Positions 18,801-29,279 of a stretch of DNA of 64,000 bases are shown one piece after another. The notes beneath the pieces are model-generated. The model ran no database searches. It had not been told where the DNA came from and worked only from the letters and a program-made list of their open reading frames with translations. How positions within the stretch are numbered: the first letter of the stretch is position 1; each line of letters begins with the position of its first letter. The DNA lies in NCBI GenBank assembly GCA_036924285.1, contig JAYKYS010000004.1, positions 27,746,001-27,810,000 on the forward strand, given 5' to 3'. The position numbers and the translations under genes are program-made. The DNA comes from Asterella californica. Its lineage: Eukaryota; Streptophyta; Marchantiopsida; Marchantiales; Aytoniaceae.

Positions 18801-21094
18801 CTACTCTGATTGCTCGATGGCAATCTCTACATGATCTGCTCCTACCAGAGCTACTACCTCGACTTCTGATGGGCTAGGAAGCCCTGCACTTACCTCGGGT
18901 ACCACTGAGGTAGCTTCCCTCTCCTCGCTCTTCGCTGGCCCTGCTGTTTCTGCGGCTGCGTCTTCCTCGGCTTCGACTTCGGAAGACGGAATGGTCTTCT
19001 GGGAAGACGAGTCGAATGGTGCGTCTTCGGTCTTCTGAGGCACAGATGCAGTACTAGGGACCATGGCGACCTCATAGGGATCCGGGGAAGTCGCTTTCTC
19101 CACGCGGAATACTTGGGAAGACGGCTCGTCTTCCTGTCTTCCAGGGCGTCTTCTGGAGTCTTCTCGCCTTCCAACGCTGTCACCACCAATTGTACAGCGA
19201 GATCGAACTCCTCCTTCTCCATTCCGGATCCAGTCGAGGGTGCTGGGGCTTGGGAAGATGCGGTTGCAGGTGTCGGAAGTGAGGGAAGACCATAAAGTGT
19301 CTTCACTCCTTCTATCTGTCTATCCAGGTACCTGAACATGCTATCTCTGCATTCCACCAACCTCGTCTTGGACCCGCTGTCCCATTCCCTAGCTAAGGTA
19401 AGTAACTTCTTACCCGCGGTGAAGTTGAACTTCTTCCGAAGCGCTTCTACCGACTGAGCTAGCATCTTCTGCGCACGAGCCTCTGCTGCTTCCCTCTGCG
19501 TCTTCTCCACTGCAGCTCGTGCTTCTGCGGCTTCTCGCTGCATCTTCCAAGTGGTCAGCTCTTCTGCGAGGGCAGTGATCTTCTCCCGCAACCGGAGAAC
19601 TTCCTGATCGCGCTGCTGTACTCGCGTCTGCAACTCCTGGTTGCTCTTCCGAAGTTGCATCGACTCCTTGGCAGAAGCGGCTGCTTCCGCCTTGTACCTG
19701 GCTGCAAGCTTCTCCGTAGTGCGGAGGTTAGCTTCCAGCGACTCCGTCTTCTGCTGGCTGTCTTCCTGTCGCAGCAAGGTGCGCAGGCCGAATCTAGGCT
19801 GTAAGGGCTTCTCCTGTGCCCTCGCTCTCCTTTCCAACAACTCCATAGCGGGCTGGATCTCCTTCTGGAAGTAGGCACTGAACTCCTCCAGTCGTCTTCC
19901 TACGGAAGACAAGTTCATTTCCACCACTCGCTCCATGGTGTCGACTTCGTCTTCCAGAGGCAAGAAAGCCTCTTCCACCACTACGACCTTCATCTTCTAC
20001 GCACGAGAAGAAGCTACTCTTCTCATCTTCCAGGGTGGAAGACTCCTCGTGGCAGTAGCGGCTCTCCTCTTTGCGCTTCCTCGCATCGCAGTAGGAGTGC
20101 CCATCCATCCTTCGTCTTCTGGAGTCTTCGGAAGACTCCAGGGTGTTACAGAAGCTGTCTTCTGCTCCGATCGGGTACTCAGCAAGTCTTCCTCCGAGTC
20201 CGACTTCGATCCTGAATGAATGAGGGAGATGGGTGTCCTCGGTACACTTCTGTGACCCATCTTCCTCACTGGCGTGGCGTCTTCCGACCCACTAGACTCG
20301 TCTTCCCTCACCAGAAGCATCTTCTGGTGAGAGCTAGGTCTCAGCTGTGGCATTAGAGTGGGAGGGGGCGTTGCTGCTGCCTCTCGGTCATCGTCTTTCG
20401 AGGTCTCCTCCTTCACCTCCTGTCGCTCCGTTGGCCCATACACTGCCAGCTGATCTTCCCTAAGATCCCCCATGGCTACATACAAGTAGCAGAAGAAGGG
20501 CGTCAAGTGTCCTCCCGCCGGGGTACCCAAGTATGCTAGCTCCGTCTGTACATAGTTGTGGATGTACGCGCCTCAGTAGATTGGCACTCTGTCATCCCAC
20601 ACTGATTCCAGGAACTCCACGTCCTGATCTCCTAAGTACCTTCTCTTCTACGCTTTTCCCTTGGGGAAAAGATGCAGAAACAACTTCGCCAGAAGTCGCT
20701 TCTTCGGCTCCCGGTAAGACTCTATCTTCCAACCGTTCCTCCCCTGCCTGTCTTCCACAAAAAGGCAGGTGGTACTCCCAGGCACATGCCATGAACTCAC
20801 AATCCTAGGCAAGATCTTCTTCTCGTACCAATATCCTCGGTTCTCGGTCTCAGGCCTGTGAAACGCCTTACGCCACCAGTCTTCAGTCCAGGAAGACGGT
20901 CTTCCCCGAGCTACTCCTGCCTTCGCAGGTACACGGTTACGCGGTGGTAACGCGACCCACACCTCCTCCAGAAGCCCTTGATCTGCGAGGTTCCAATCCC
21001 ACAGGAAGAAGTCGAGACCCAACTCCTTGAGGAAAGGAGTGGCCTCGGCCAATTCTGCCGCTGGTAACACCAAGCCTCGCGGATGCATCGACAT
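18801..21094 (-). pseudogene. Decayed long ORF with central coiled coil, D family (unrecognised)
   Basis: Three collinear open segments (21094-20648, 20530-19997, 19993-~19110) share one frame. They are separated by in-frame TAG (20648-20650), TGA (20573-20575) and TAG (19997-19999). A further ~100 codons (19103-18801, acidic and Ser/Glu-rich) continue in another frame, implying a one-base indel near 19110. The N-terminal part is Trp/Leu-rich and globular-looking. The middle (19993-19400) is a long Glu/Arg/Ala/Gln-rich predicted coiled coil. I do not recognise the family. It may be a Gag-like or extra ORF of the D element, since it lies on the same strand downstream of D integrase and shares its GAAGAC bias. 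It would have exceeded 750 codons before decay. Confidence 0.45.
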
Positions 21095-21168
21095 ACCTGG
21101 AAGATCTGTTGCACTAAATCACAAGCACCTACTATGAGCTGAAGGCTCAGTTCTTCCCGAGTGCCCAC

Positions 21169-23105
21169 AGTCTAGCTTCTACTTCTCAGAAGACGAAACT
21201 AGTCTTCCAGAAGACAGCTACTCCGTCTTCCGGGATTCTAACAGTACTTCCTAGATAGCTCTCGTCTTCCGAGCTATATCTAAACAATCCTATCTAAGCA
21301 AGGCCTCGCATGGATTACCAAGAAGACAACCCACCTTGCATTACATCCTACTTCCTACATCCTACTTCCTAAGAAAGGTTCAGAAGATGGTTGCGGGCTC
21401 CTGCGGTGACAGTGGCCTCTGGGAAGACACTTGGGACAGCTTCCGATTCAATGTCTTTCTCGGAAGACTTCTCGAAGTCAGACTTCCCTTCACTGGTCTC
21501 ACCTGTCTTCGTCTTCCTACAAGCAATCTATCCTCACAACAGATTCAAGACATTTGCACTCTGTTCTTCTGACTTCTCACCTCTCATACACACTCAGAAG
21601 AAGCTTGCTGCATGATGAGAAGACATGACCCTCGACTATTCTCTCCAGATTCTGCCAGCAAGACGTCTCACAACTCTCTTCTAAGTTCGGGAAGAAGAAG
21701 GAACGGCTGCTATGGGTCGGACAGAAGAGACCCGAATGGACCCTCGCGTCTTCTCGCTCATTTTGCCAGCCCTCCAGTCTTCTAGTCTCTCTAGGAAGAT
21801 GGAGAGTTGAGAAGCTTGGAAGACCGGGAGGCACAGGCCTAGTTCCCGACTTCCAACTTCTCAAAATAACAAAACAACTCACCACTCCTCTCAGGATTCG
21901 TACCAAGTCTCTCTAAACACAAAAGCAAAGCAAATCCACTCTTGATACGAATTGTGTTCAGTCGACTTCCGAAGACAGTCTTCCGAAGATGTCTTCCGAA
22001 GACAGTCAAGTTCAAGAAGCGTCTTCCGAAGATGTTCCCATCTTCCGAATCGTCTTCTGTTCCAAGTTTCGGGGATAGAGAGGTAGGGGGGTAGGGAAAT
22101 TGATAGTTGGGGTCTCCAATTTGAGGGCTAGGAGTAGGGAAGCTCGAATTGAGCTCGGGAAGAAGCAAGGAGATGTCTCGACAGAAATTGGGCAGCGCTT
22201 CCGCGTCCAATGTCTCAATAGAAAGAATGGGGGTGGGGTAATCGATCAGGCTGCCTGCACACAATCAAGGAAGCGCGGGGAGTACCAAGAAAAGGCGAGA
22301 AGAAGTGGGAGGGGGAAAGAACAGGGGGAAGAACCTCTACAGTCTTCTTCGGCTCCCCGAGTTGCCTTCGACCTCCGCGCGCTTCTAGCTCTTGTCCTAG
22401 CTTCCAATGCGACTCCACACGACTGCGCCTGCTGTCAATTTCGGTCCACACCTTGATTCCACCTCTGCTTCTACTCGCCACTCTTCACTGTCAGCTTCTT
22501 GGAAGCTCCACAGAAACGTCTTCGCTTTCTCTGCTGTTTGTGCTCCCGCAATTCAATCTCACCCTTCGCCTAGCTGCCAACTTACTCTCTCCTACCTCGA
22601 TGTCTCACTTGATTCCTCTCTCAATGCTAGCTCGCGAAGCTCACTCTCTCAATCGATCTTCTTCAGGCGCGCTATGCTGCGGGAAGTTGGAAGGTGCCTA
22701 ATGTGCTTCCTCACGCATCTTCCCCGCAGATTAGGGGTTCTCGTCCTTGGTGCCTTCTTGACCTACCTACCTATTCGGTGCGCTCCAGTAGGTACACCTA
22801 CTGTCTTTACCCGAAAACTCGTGGTTGGTCCTTTGCGGTCGCTGTCTTCTGGAAGATAGGTGTCTTCCGCCGTCTTCCCATCTTCCGTCGTCTTCTCATC
22901 TTCCGAAGACGCAACTGAGAAGACGATCTTCCGAAGACGGTCGTCTTCTAAAGAAGTCAACTTCTTATTACAAACAGCTCTTAAGATCATCTTCCTGTTA
23001 AGGAAGACGTAACCTTAAGTAACAACGCTTCTTCAGTTATACAAACAAGTCATTATTCTTAAAAATTTCAAAAATTCGTGCATCCTGTAATTTGTGGGCA
23101 CCACA
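21169..23105 (-). repeat. Probable D-family LTR/untranslated region, GAAGAC-rich
   Basis: After the D integrase stop (23164) the minus strand shows a purine tract (core GTGAGGGTGGGCG) and then TGTGGTGCCC near 23105, a plausible 3' LTR start. The other LTR end is not identifiable because no second copy exists in the window. The region holds dense GTCTTC/GAAGAC and several CTTCCGAAG palindromes (for example 21965-22045 and 22850-22945). Short ORFs on both strands are not credible genes. Confidence 0.35.
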
Positions 23106-23163
23106 TACGCCCACCCTCACATGTTTGCGTCCCCGCAAACATCAGTGGTTCCTGCACTTCTGT

Positions 23164-23499
23164 TTACGTCCAGTACTTCTTGACGCGCCACCCATTAACA
23201 CGAGTGGTCATCAGTGTACCGTCCAACTCTTCCAACTGCAAGGAGCCATTGTCGAAGACCTCTAAGACACGGTAAGGTCCCATCCAGCGAAGATGAAGTT
23301 TCCCGGGGAACTTAATATGACGGTTGTCGTAGAGAAGCACCAAGTCCCCATCCACAACAGTCACCTTCTTCAACTTGCTATCGTAGTTTACCTTACGTTG
23401 CGCTTGCACCTCGTATGTCTTCTCCAAAGCTGCATTCCTGTCTTCTTCAAACTCTACGAAGTTCAGAAGACGCTGCTCCTGGCTCTCTTCTTCTCCCAT
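23164..23499 (-). pseudogene. Element D integrase C-terminus (frameshifted from pol)
   Basis: This 111-codon frame contains the G-P-Y-type module (W-M-G-P-Y-R-V-L) found at the end of Ty3/gypsy integrases. It directly continues the D pol ORF, which stops at 23514 in another frame. A one-base indel near 23515-23530 separates them. The frame is open upstream of its first ATG, so it is not an independent gene. Confidence 0.75.
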
Positions 23500-23513
23500 G
23501 CGTTCGGATACGG

Positions 23514-26500
23514 CTAACTGGTATGTTGGGACCCTAACTCTATGGGCACAATGGGCGTCATGTCGTAAGTAAGGTAGAAAGGCATCTTATGGGTTGTGAC
23601 TTTAGGTGAAATTCTGAAAGCCCACAACACAGATGGCAGTTTCGTGTCCCAGTCATACGCATGGTTAACAGTTACCTTGTTCAGGATGTTACACAGAAGA
23701 CCGTTCGACTTCTCCGTCAGCCCATTCGCTTTCGGGTTGTATGGCGTCGTCTTCCGATGCTTAATCCTGAAGTATTGGGTCAAGAGGGAGATAGTCTCAT
23801 TTAAGAAATGAGTGCCCCTATCTGACACCAATTCCAGCGGACATCCATACCTAGTGATGATGTTATGCCATAGGAACCTTGCTACTACTGCGGCATCGTT
23901 CTTTCTCGTGGCCTCGTCTTCCACCATCTTGGTGGCATAGTCGGTAGCTATTAAGATGTACCTTGCTCGTGTTCTTCTCGCCACCGGGGCGATAGGACCT
24001 ACAAAGTCGATTCCCCACTTTTCGAACGGGGCAAGCGGAAGAATGGGAGTAAGAGGCCATCTTGTTGTAGCGGTCGGTCTTCCCACCCTCTGGCATGCAT
24101 CGCACTTCCTGATCTCCTGAAAAGTGTCTCGGTACATAGTTGACCACCAGTATCCGGCGTCTAGCATCTTCTTCACTGTGGTCTTCAATCCGTAGTGACC
24201 CCCAGCATCTTCGTAGTGAAGACCTGTGATCACTGATTTTATCTCTGACGGCTCGAGACATCTTCTCAGCTTCTCGTCATGTCCCTTTCGAAACAAGATA
24301 CCCTGGAAGATAGCATATGGACCTGCCTTGTGTAAGAAGACGGCCTTCTGCTCCGCATCCATTCCCTCGGGATACCGTTGGTCTTCCAAGAACTTCCTCA
24401 AGTCCTTGAAGATCGACTCTTCTGTGGAAGTCGCAAAGACTGGATCAGAAGATCTAGTCTCGTCTTCTGGGAAGCAGGCGGTACGCCCCCCCTCAGATGA
24501 AAGTGTCTCTGCGAAAACTGAAAACAACTTCTCGTCAGGAAACTCATCTTCCACTTCATCTTCTCGTCGTTCTGTTTCCAATCTGGATAGGTAGTCAGCA
24601 TTAACATGCTGTCTTCCGGGCCTGTACTCAACTGTGTAAGTAAATTCCTGGAGTAGGAGAATCCACCTAGCTATCCTACCAGACAAATCTGCTTTCTTTA
24701 CAAGATGTTTCAAGGAGAAGTGATCTACATAGAAGACGAACGGGTTTGCTAGAAGATAGTGTCTAAACTTCCTACAGGAGTAAATCATGCCAAGACACTC
24801 CCTTTCAGTTGTCGAGTACTTCTTCTCTGCATCACTGAGCTGTCTTCTCGCGTAGTAGATGGGATAATCCTTCTTCTTCTCATCTTTCTGACTCAACACT
24901 ACCCCGATGGCGAAAGCAGAAACATCCACATAAATGTGGAAGACTCTTTCCCAATCAGGCGGTCGTAGGACAGGGGATTCCGACAGAAGCCTCTTCATTT
25001 CTTCGAATACTTCCTGCTGCTCAGAAGACCAAATGTATGGTTCGTCTTTCTTCAGCAACTTAGTGAGTCTCCCTGCTACCTCTGCGTACCTGTCAATAAA
25101 CCTCCTGTAGTATCCTACGTTGCCAAGGAAGCTTCTCAACTGTGTCAGGTTAGCAGGTGGGTGGAGTTTCATGATGACTTCCACCTTAGCATAGTCGACT
25201 TCTATACCTCTTCCGGAAATCCTATGTCCTAGCAAGATCCCTTCTGACATACCAAAGAAGCATTTCTCAGGGTGAAGTGCCAAACGATGTTCTCTACACT
25301 TCAGAAAACACTTCCTTAGAAAAATCAAGTGGTCTTCTCTTGATCCAAACACACAGAAGTCATCCAAGAAAATCTCCATAAAGGTGCGAAGATACTCCTT
25401 GAAGATTGTAATCATCAACCTCTGGAACGTGGCGGGTGCATTGCATAAACCAAACGGCATTTGATTATACGCGTACGTGCCCCAATCAGTAGTGAAAGTG
25501 GTTTCCGACTTGTCTTCTTCTCTGATTGAAACTTGGTTGTACCCAAAATACCCATCCAGGAAGCTGTAGAACTCATGTCCTGCTACCTGGTCTAACACAG
25601 AGTCAGTGAATGGTAAGGGGTGATGATCCTTTTTCGTGGCCAAGTTCAGCTTCCGGAAGTCCTGACACACTCGGATCTTCCCTGTCTGCTTCTTCGGTAC
25701 GATGACAATAGGAGCTACCCACTCACTACTAAGTACTGGGAAGATGACTTCTGCCTTCAAGTATTGGTCAATCTGGTCCTTCACCAGAAGCGAGTACTTG
25801 GGGTTGAGCCGGTACTGCCTCTGCCGTGCAGGAACAACGCCCTCTAGCAAGTCGATGCGATGCTCTCCCAACTCTCGAGGTATGCCCTTCATGTCTTCTA
25901 TGGTCCACGCGAAGACATCCTGGAACTCCGTTAGAAGTTCTCGAAAGTCTTCCAACTGCTGGCCCTCGATCACCTTGGAAAGCTTCAGCTTCTTCCCAGG
26001 AGCAACCTCCATCTCTTGGAGATCATCCGGGTCTACCATTCCTTCAGTGTGGCTGTACTCACTGGCACCAAAGTATTCCGGTTTGGGAGCTTCTTCTAGT
26101 TCAGATTCGTCTTCTGGAAGACCAACTGTCGGACCTTCCGAAGGGAAGACGGTATTCTCGTCTTCTGGAAGACCAACTATCGGATCTTCCGGAGGGAAGA
26201 CGGTATTCTCGTCTTCTGGAAGCTCTTCTTCCGCAATCTCGTAGCACTCAATGTATCCACAGACCACATCTTTCACTTTCTCTGCTACTTCTGTAGCACA
26301 CATGTTATTCACCATAAACTCATTATACCGTTCATCACTGTCAGAAGACGCAGCCGAGTCTTCTGAAGTGTACCCCTCTGTTGTAGACGGAGTTTCACCT
26401 TGGTGTCCAATCTTGATCCAAGGAAGCGAGACCTTAGCCTTCTCACCTGGCTTGGGTGTAGGATTGGGAAATCTCAAACGATGCATTCTCCAGTCGGTGT

Positions 26501-26540
26501 TCACATTTGCAGCATACAGCCGTGGTCTTCCTATCAACAC
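23514..26540 (-). CDS. pol: Element D Pol: RT - RNase H - integrase (C-terminus frameshifted)
   Basis: A 1008-aa open stretch. An N-terminal linker contains an acidic tandem repeat built on P-E-D-E (26110-26230). RT has F-L-D-D-F (D393, D394) and is close in style to element A. RNase H starts with Y-V-D-V-S. Integrase has the HHCC domain, W-G-I-D-F, S-D-R-G and N-G-L-T-E-K-S catalytic blocks. The frame joins the protease segment upstream through a single in-frame TGA (26565-26567, sequence context consistent with CGA to TGA). It loses the last integrase module to a frameshift at its 3' end. Synonymous choices are skewed to GAA-GAC and TCT-TCN, matching the local motif bias. Largely preserved but probably not functional as it stands. 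Confidence 0.85.
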   Translation of the reverse strand: MLIGRPRLYAANVNTDWRMHRLRFPNPTPKPGEKAKVSLPWIKIGHQGETPSTTEGYTSEDSAASSDSDERYNEFMVNNMCATEVAEKVKDVVCGYIECYEIAEEELPEDENTVFPPEDPIVGLPEDENTVFPSEGPTVGLPEDESELEEAPKPEYFGASEYSHTEGMVDPDDLQEMEVAPGKKLKLSKVIEGQQLEDFRELLTEFQDVFAWTIEDMKGIPRELGEHRIDLLEGVVPARQRQYRLNPKYSLLVKDQIDQYLKAEVIFPVLSSEWVAPIVIVPKKQTGKIRVCQDFRKLNLATKKDHHPLPFTDSVLDQVAGHEFYSFLDGYFGYNQVSIREEDKSETTFTTDWGTYAYNQMPFGLCNAPATFQRLMITIFKEYLRTFMEIFLDDFCVFGSREDHLIFLRKCFLKCREHRLALHPEKCFFGMSEGILLGHRISGRGIEVDYAKVEVIMKLHPPANLTQLRSFLGNVGYYRRFIDRYAEVAGRLTKLLKKDEPYIWSSEQQEVFEEMKRLLSESPVLRPPDWERVFHIYVDVSAFAIGVVLSQKDEKKKDYPIYYARRQLSDAEKKYSTTERECLGMIYSCRKFRHYLLANPFVFYVDHFSLKHLVKKADLSGRIARWILLLQEFTYTVEYRPGRQHVNADYLSRLETERREDEVEDEFPDEKLFSVFAETLSSEGGRTACFPEDETRSSDPVFATSTEESIFKDLRKFLEDQRYPEGMDAEQKAVFLHKAGPYAIFQGILFRKGHDEKLRRCLEPSEIKSVITGLHYEDAGGHYGLKTTVKKMLDAGYWWSTMYRDTFQEIRKCDACQRVGRPTATTRWPLTPILPLAPFEKWGIDFVGPIAPVARRTRARYILIATDYATKMVEDEATRKNDAAVVARFLWHNIITRYGCPLELVSDRGTHFLNETISLLTQYFRIKHRKTTPYNPKANGLTEKSNGLLCNILNKVTVNHAYDWDTKLPSVLWAFRISPKVTTHKMPFYLTYDMTPIVPIELGSQHTS

Positions 26541-26564
26541 CTGATATCCAACCTTAGCTACAGG

Positions 26565-27362
26565 TCACAAAATGATGTAAGTGAGGTAAAAAGATACTCC
26601 ACCAATTACTGTGAGGACATCTTTCAGTTGCCCCAAAGGTCGTCTTCTGGTCTGGTCCGCCATTCTGAGAATTCTCGGAGTAGGCTGGAACTCAGTGAAG
26701 CCTAGGGCATGCGCCGTTTCTTCCGTCATGATGTTAACTCCGGAGCCGGAATCAATGGGTACCTTCTTCAGAAGACAGCCATGGATCTCCATATCAAGTT
26801 CTGGGGCTCCCAAGTCCTCATGCTCTATCCTTAGGATCGGGGTGCTCTTGGGAAGTTTAGATGCCCTCCTCTTCCTCGATCCTCGAAGCACAGATTGTAA
26901 CAACTTCCTGTAACCAGCGTTGTCATCCAACAGCTGTTGGAAGGTTACATCCGCCTTCTGATTCCACAAGTCTCGTAAGAAGTCGTAAGGAGATCTTTTC
27001 AGAAGAGTGACTGGTGTTTCCAACAGAGAAGATGCAGTGACTGCTTCCTTGGGTGGAAGACCAGAAGAGTGTCTTCCCTCGACTGGAGGCTGTTCCCGTG
27101 AGACATGTGTCGCCGTAGTCGGTGTAGGAAGCTGCTGTACTATCTTCCGTATCTTCTCCAGCTCTTCTTGCATGATCGCTTCAACCTCTTGTCTTATGTC
27201 AGGAGCAAAGTACTTCGGATCTTCTCGGTCGTAAGTAAGAGAAGACGGCCGCTCGGGAGAAGATGACCTCTCCTTACGCTGCTTCTTCTTCTTGACGTCC
27301 TTCTGGCGAGATTCTGACTTCCCTTTGCTTCTGGTACTTACCTTGAACACAGCTTCATCCAA
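26565..27362 (-). pseudogene. Element D protease segment
   Basis: 265 open codons in the same frame as the gag piece before it and the pol after it. Basic, low-complexity start; helical middle; then an aspartic protease with I-D-S-G-S-G-V-N and the downstream hydrophobic flap region. It is bounded by TAG (27378-27380) upstream and TGA (26565-26567) downstream. Both are single-base stops within what must have been one gag-pro-pol frame. Confidence 0.75.
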
Positions 27363-27377
27363 AACTTCCTTCGGAGG

Positions 27378-28033
27378 CTAGCTATCTGAATTCGGGTCAG
27401 GATTCCAAACAGTACCATCCGTCAAAGTGAGAGATGACGCTTCTTCAGGTGTCTTCATCTTCTGAGCTGCAGTCGTCTTCTGCAGCTGAGGTTTCTTTCC
27501 TTCGCGCTTCCCGGGGTCTGGTTCGTCTTCCTCGATATGAAGACAATCCGTACAATCCCCAGGATCTTCTTCTTCTACCGTGATGTGCTGTACCACTGCT
27601 AACTCGAGCTTAGAAGATGATGCAGCTTCTGCAGGAGGCGTGGTATCTGCAAATCTCATCATTTGTCGTGGCCGTAAGGTCTGAGGACAATTCTCTGTGA
27701 AATGACCGGCTTCCTTACAGTTCCCACACAAGGGCACTTGCCCAATCTGTCTTCTCGGGTGAGGACAGGTGGACCACCAGTGTCCTGTCTCTCCACAATT
27801 ATTGCACGCTCCAGGAAGAGGGTTGAGAGGTCGTTGTGATGAAGAAGGCTGCCAGGGCGTCCTGGTCTGTACATTGCTAGCTCTATCCCTCGGTACATAA
27901 CGATTATATTGGGCGGGAGACGTAGGAGTGAAGGGTTGGATCGTCTCGATCCTATAGCAGGTTTCCCCACTGGGATCGTGTAGATATCCCTCATCATCTT
28001 CTTCCCATCCTGCCCAGTTGACAGCTTGGTCCT
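27378..28033 (-). pseudogene. Element D Gag C-terminal fragment with two zinc knuckles
   Basis: Two CCHC knuckles (C-N-N-C-...-H-...-C and C-G-N-C-...-H-...-C, both C-X2-C-X4-H-X4-C) mark the nucleocapsid part of Gag. The N-terminal capsid part is missing because element E begins at 28038, so the first ~14 codons of the apparent ORF (28076-28038) are E LTR sequence. Ends at TAG 27378-27380, in frame with the protease. Confidence 0.75.
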
Positions 28034-28037
28034 GCGT

Positions 28038-29207
28038 TGTCGTGATGTGAATTATTCCACATAGTGAATAATTCACCTCTCAGTTAGGAGATAGTCTCTC
28101 TGAGTAAAATTAGGACCTCAGAGAAGTCGACACTGGAGGATGTTATATATTTTGAGTTTTAGTTGGTTGATTACCATGTAGATGGAGTTAAGCTCATGGG
28201 TTGTAATTACGTGTCGCCCATGCATGCTTCCTAGCGAGGTTAGGTTATCTTTCGAGATTACGTGTCGTCTTACATGTCTTCGCATGTAGTTTAGAGGTCT
28301 ATGCTGGCACTTTAGGGGCTTGACGTGGTAGCCTTTAAGCAAATTCAAGTCACCACGTGGTTTGGGACGCAAAAGGACAGGGGAGTGAAGCTATGAACTC
28401 CCATTGGTCCAATTTTGTCTTTAGTGTACCGCTAAACTTAGTAGTAGGGGTCTTAAGAGGAGTTCGAGCATTTTGGTGAGAGATCTTCGAAATCTGAGTG
28501 CACATGGAGATAGGGTTCGTCGTGCCAAGCACTGTCAGCGAAATTTTTGATTGATTTGGAGCAATAAAGAAGGAGTTATGGTTGATTGAAGTTCGATTTG
28601 TGCCAGAATTGCAGCACTTCTGTTGATTTTGGGGTTTTCGGTGTCAATCGCAGTAGATTTGAGAAAATCGCTTCAAACCTTCGAGGTCTCGTTCATTGGC
28701 AGCAGGGCTACGACTGTCCCCAAATTTTCATGTCAATTGAAATTGTGAGTAATTCGAGGCGACCGCTGAAGTAGAGGGGGTCCGAAAAGCTCTCAATCTG
28801 GAACAACAACTTCAGAGAGCGAGATCTGGAGTTCTGTGTACAATCAGGAGGCCCAACTTCACAGGAGTGTTCAGCAAGCTGTTTACTGCAAATCCTGGCC
28901 TCACTTACATGTAGGAGGAGTTCTGAAGCCTGAACCATTGTATGTTTCTGATTCTGGACCGTTAAAGTTCGATGTCTGACCTTATTACTGTTAGTCTGAT
29001 CTGATCTTCGCTTCCTGAACATACTGGAGGGTCCATTCGACCTGAATGAGTGTTTATAGTGTTTCCTTATGATCTGAAGCCTACCTCTGTATAGTAAGAA
29101 ACTATAGCCTGAAGTCCAACGCTTCCCTGAGTAGACCGAACGTAGCCTTCAAGGTCATATCACAGCCAGAAGGTTCCGCCCTTCCCAGGAAAACTCTCAA
29201 CTCGACA
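28038..29207 (+). repeat. Element E 5' LTR (~1170 bp)
   Basis: It begins TGTCGTGATG next to GCGT (28034-28037) and ends CTCGACA at 29207, followed by a primer-binding site starting TGGTGCTTCC at 29211. The interior is clearly related to the B1 LTR in the same orientation relative to gag: shared blocks include CTCATGGGTTGTA, TGTCGCCCATGCA, GGCTTGACGTGGTAGCC and CTCCCATTGGTCCA. Many substitutions and indels separate them, so it is a sister family and not a recent copy. No 3' LTR is present. Confidence 0.75.
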
Positions 29208-29210
29208 ATC

Positions 29211-29230
29211 TGGTGCTTCCACTGAGAGGC
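29211..29230 (+). other. Element E primer-binding site
   Basis: TGGTGCTTCCACTGAGAGGC starts three nt inside the LTR end with the TGG expected of a tRNA 3' CCA partner. It differs from the B1/B2 site, so E probably uses another tRNA. Confidence 0.45.
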
Positions 29231-29279
29231 TTCTTGGGGTGATTGACCGTGAAGTTGAGTTCCAAAGACGAAGAAGAAG

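Noticed and set aside
21960..22050. CTTCCGAAG clusters as heat-shock elements
   Set aside because: Heat-shock elements need TTC and GAA spaced by two bases; here the spacing is one, and the motif also fills coding regions.
22100..22918. Plus-strand ORFs up to 150 aa at 22100-22918
   Set aside because: They overlap each other in different frames in a low-complexity CT-rich stretch; nothing supports translation.
21960..22950. Possible CRISPR array from repeated TCTTCCGAAGA
   Set aside because: Irregular spacing, very short repeats, eukaryotic context.
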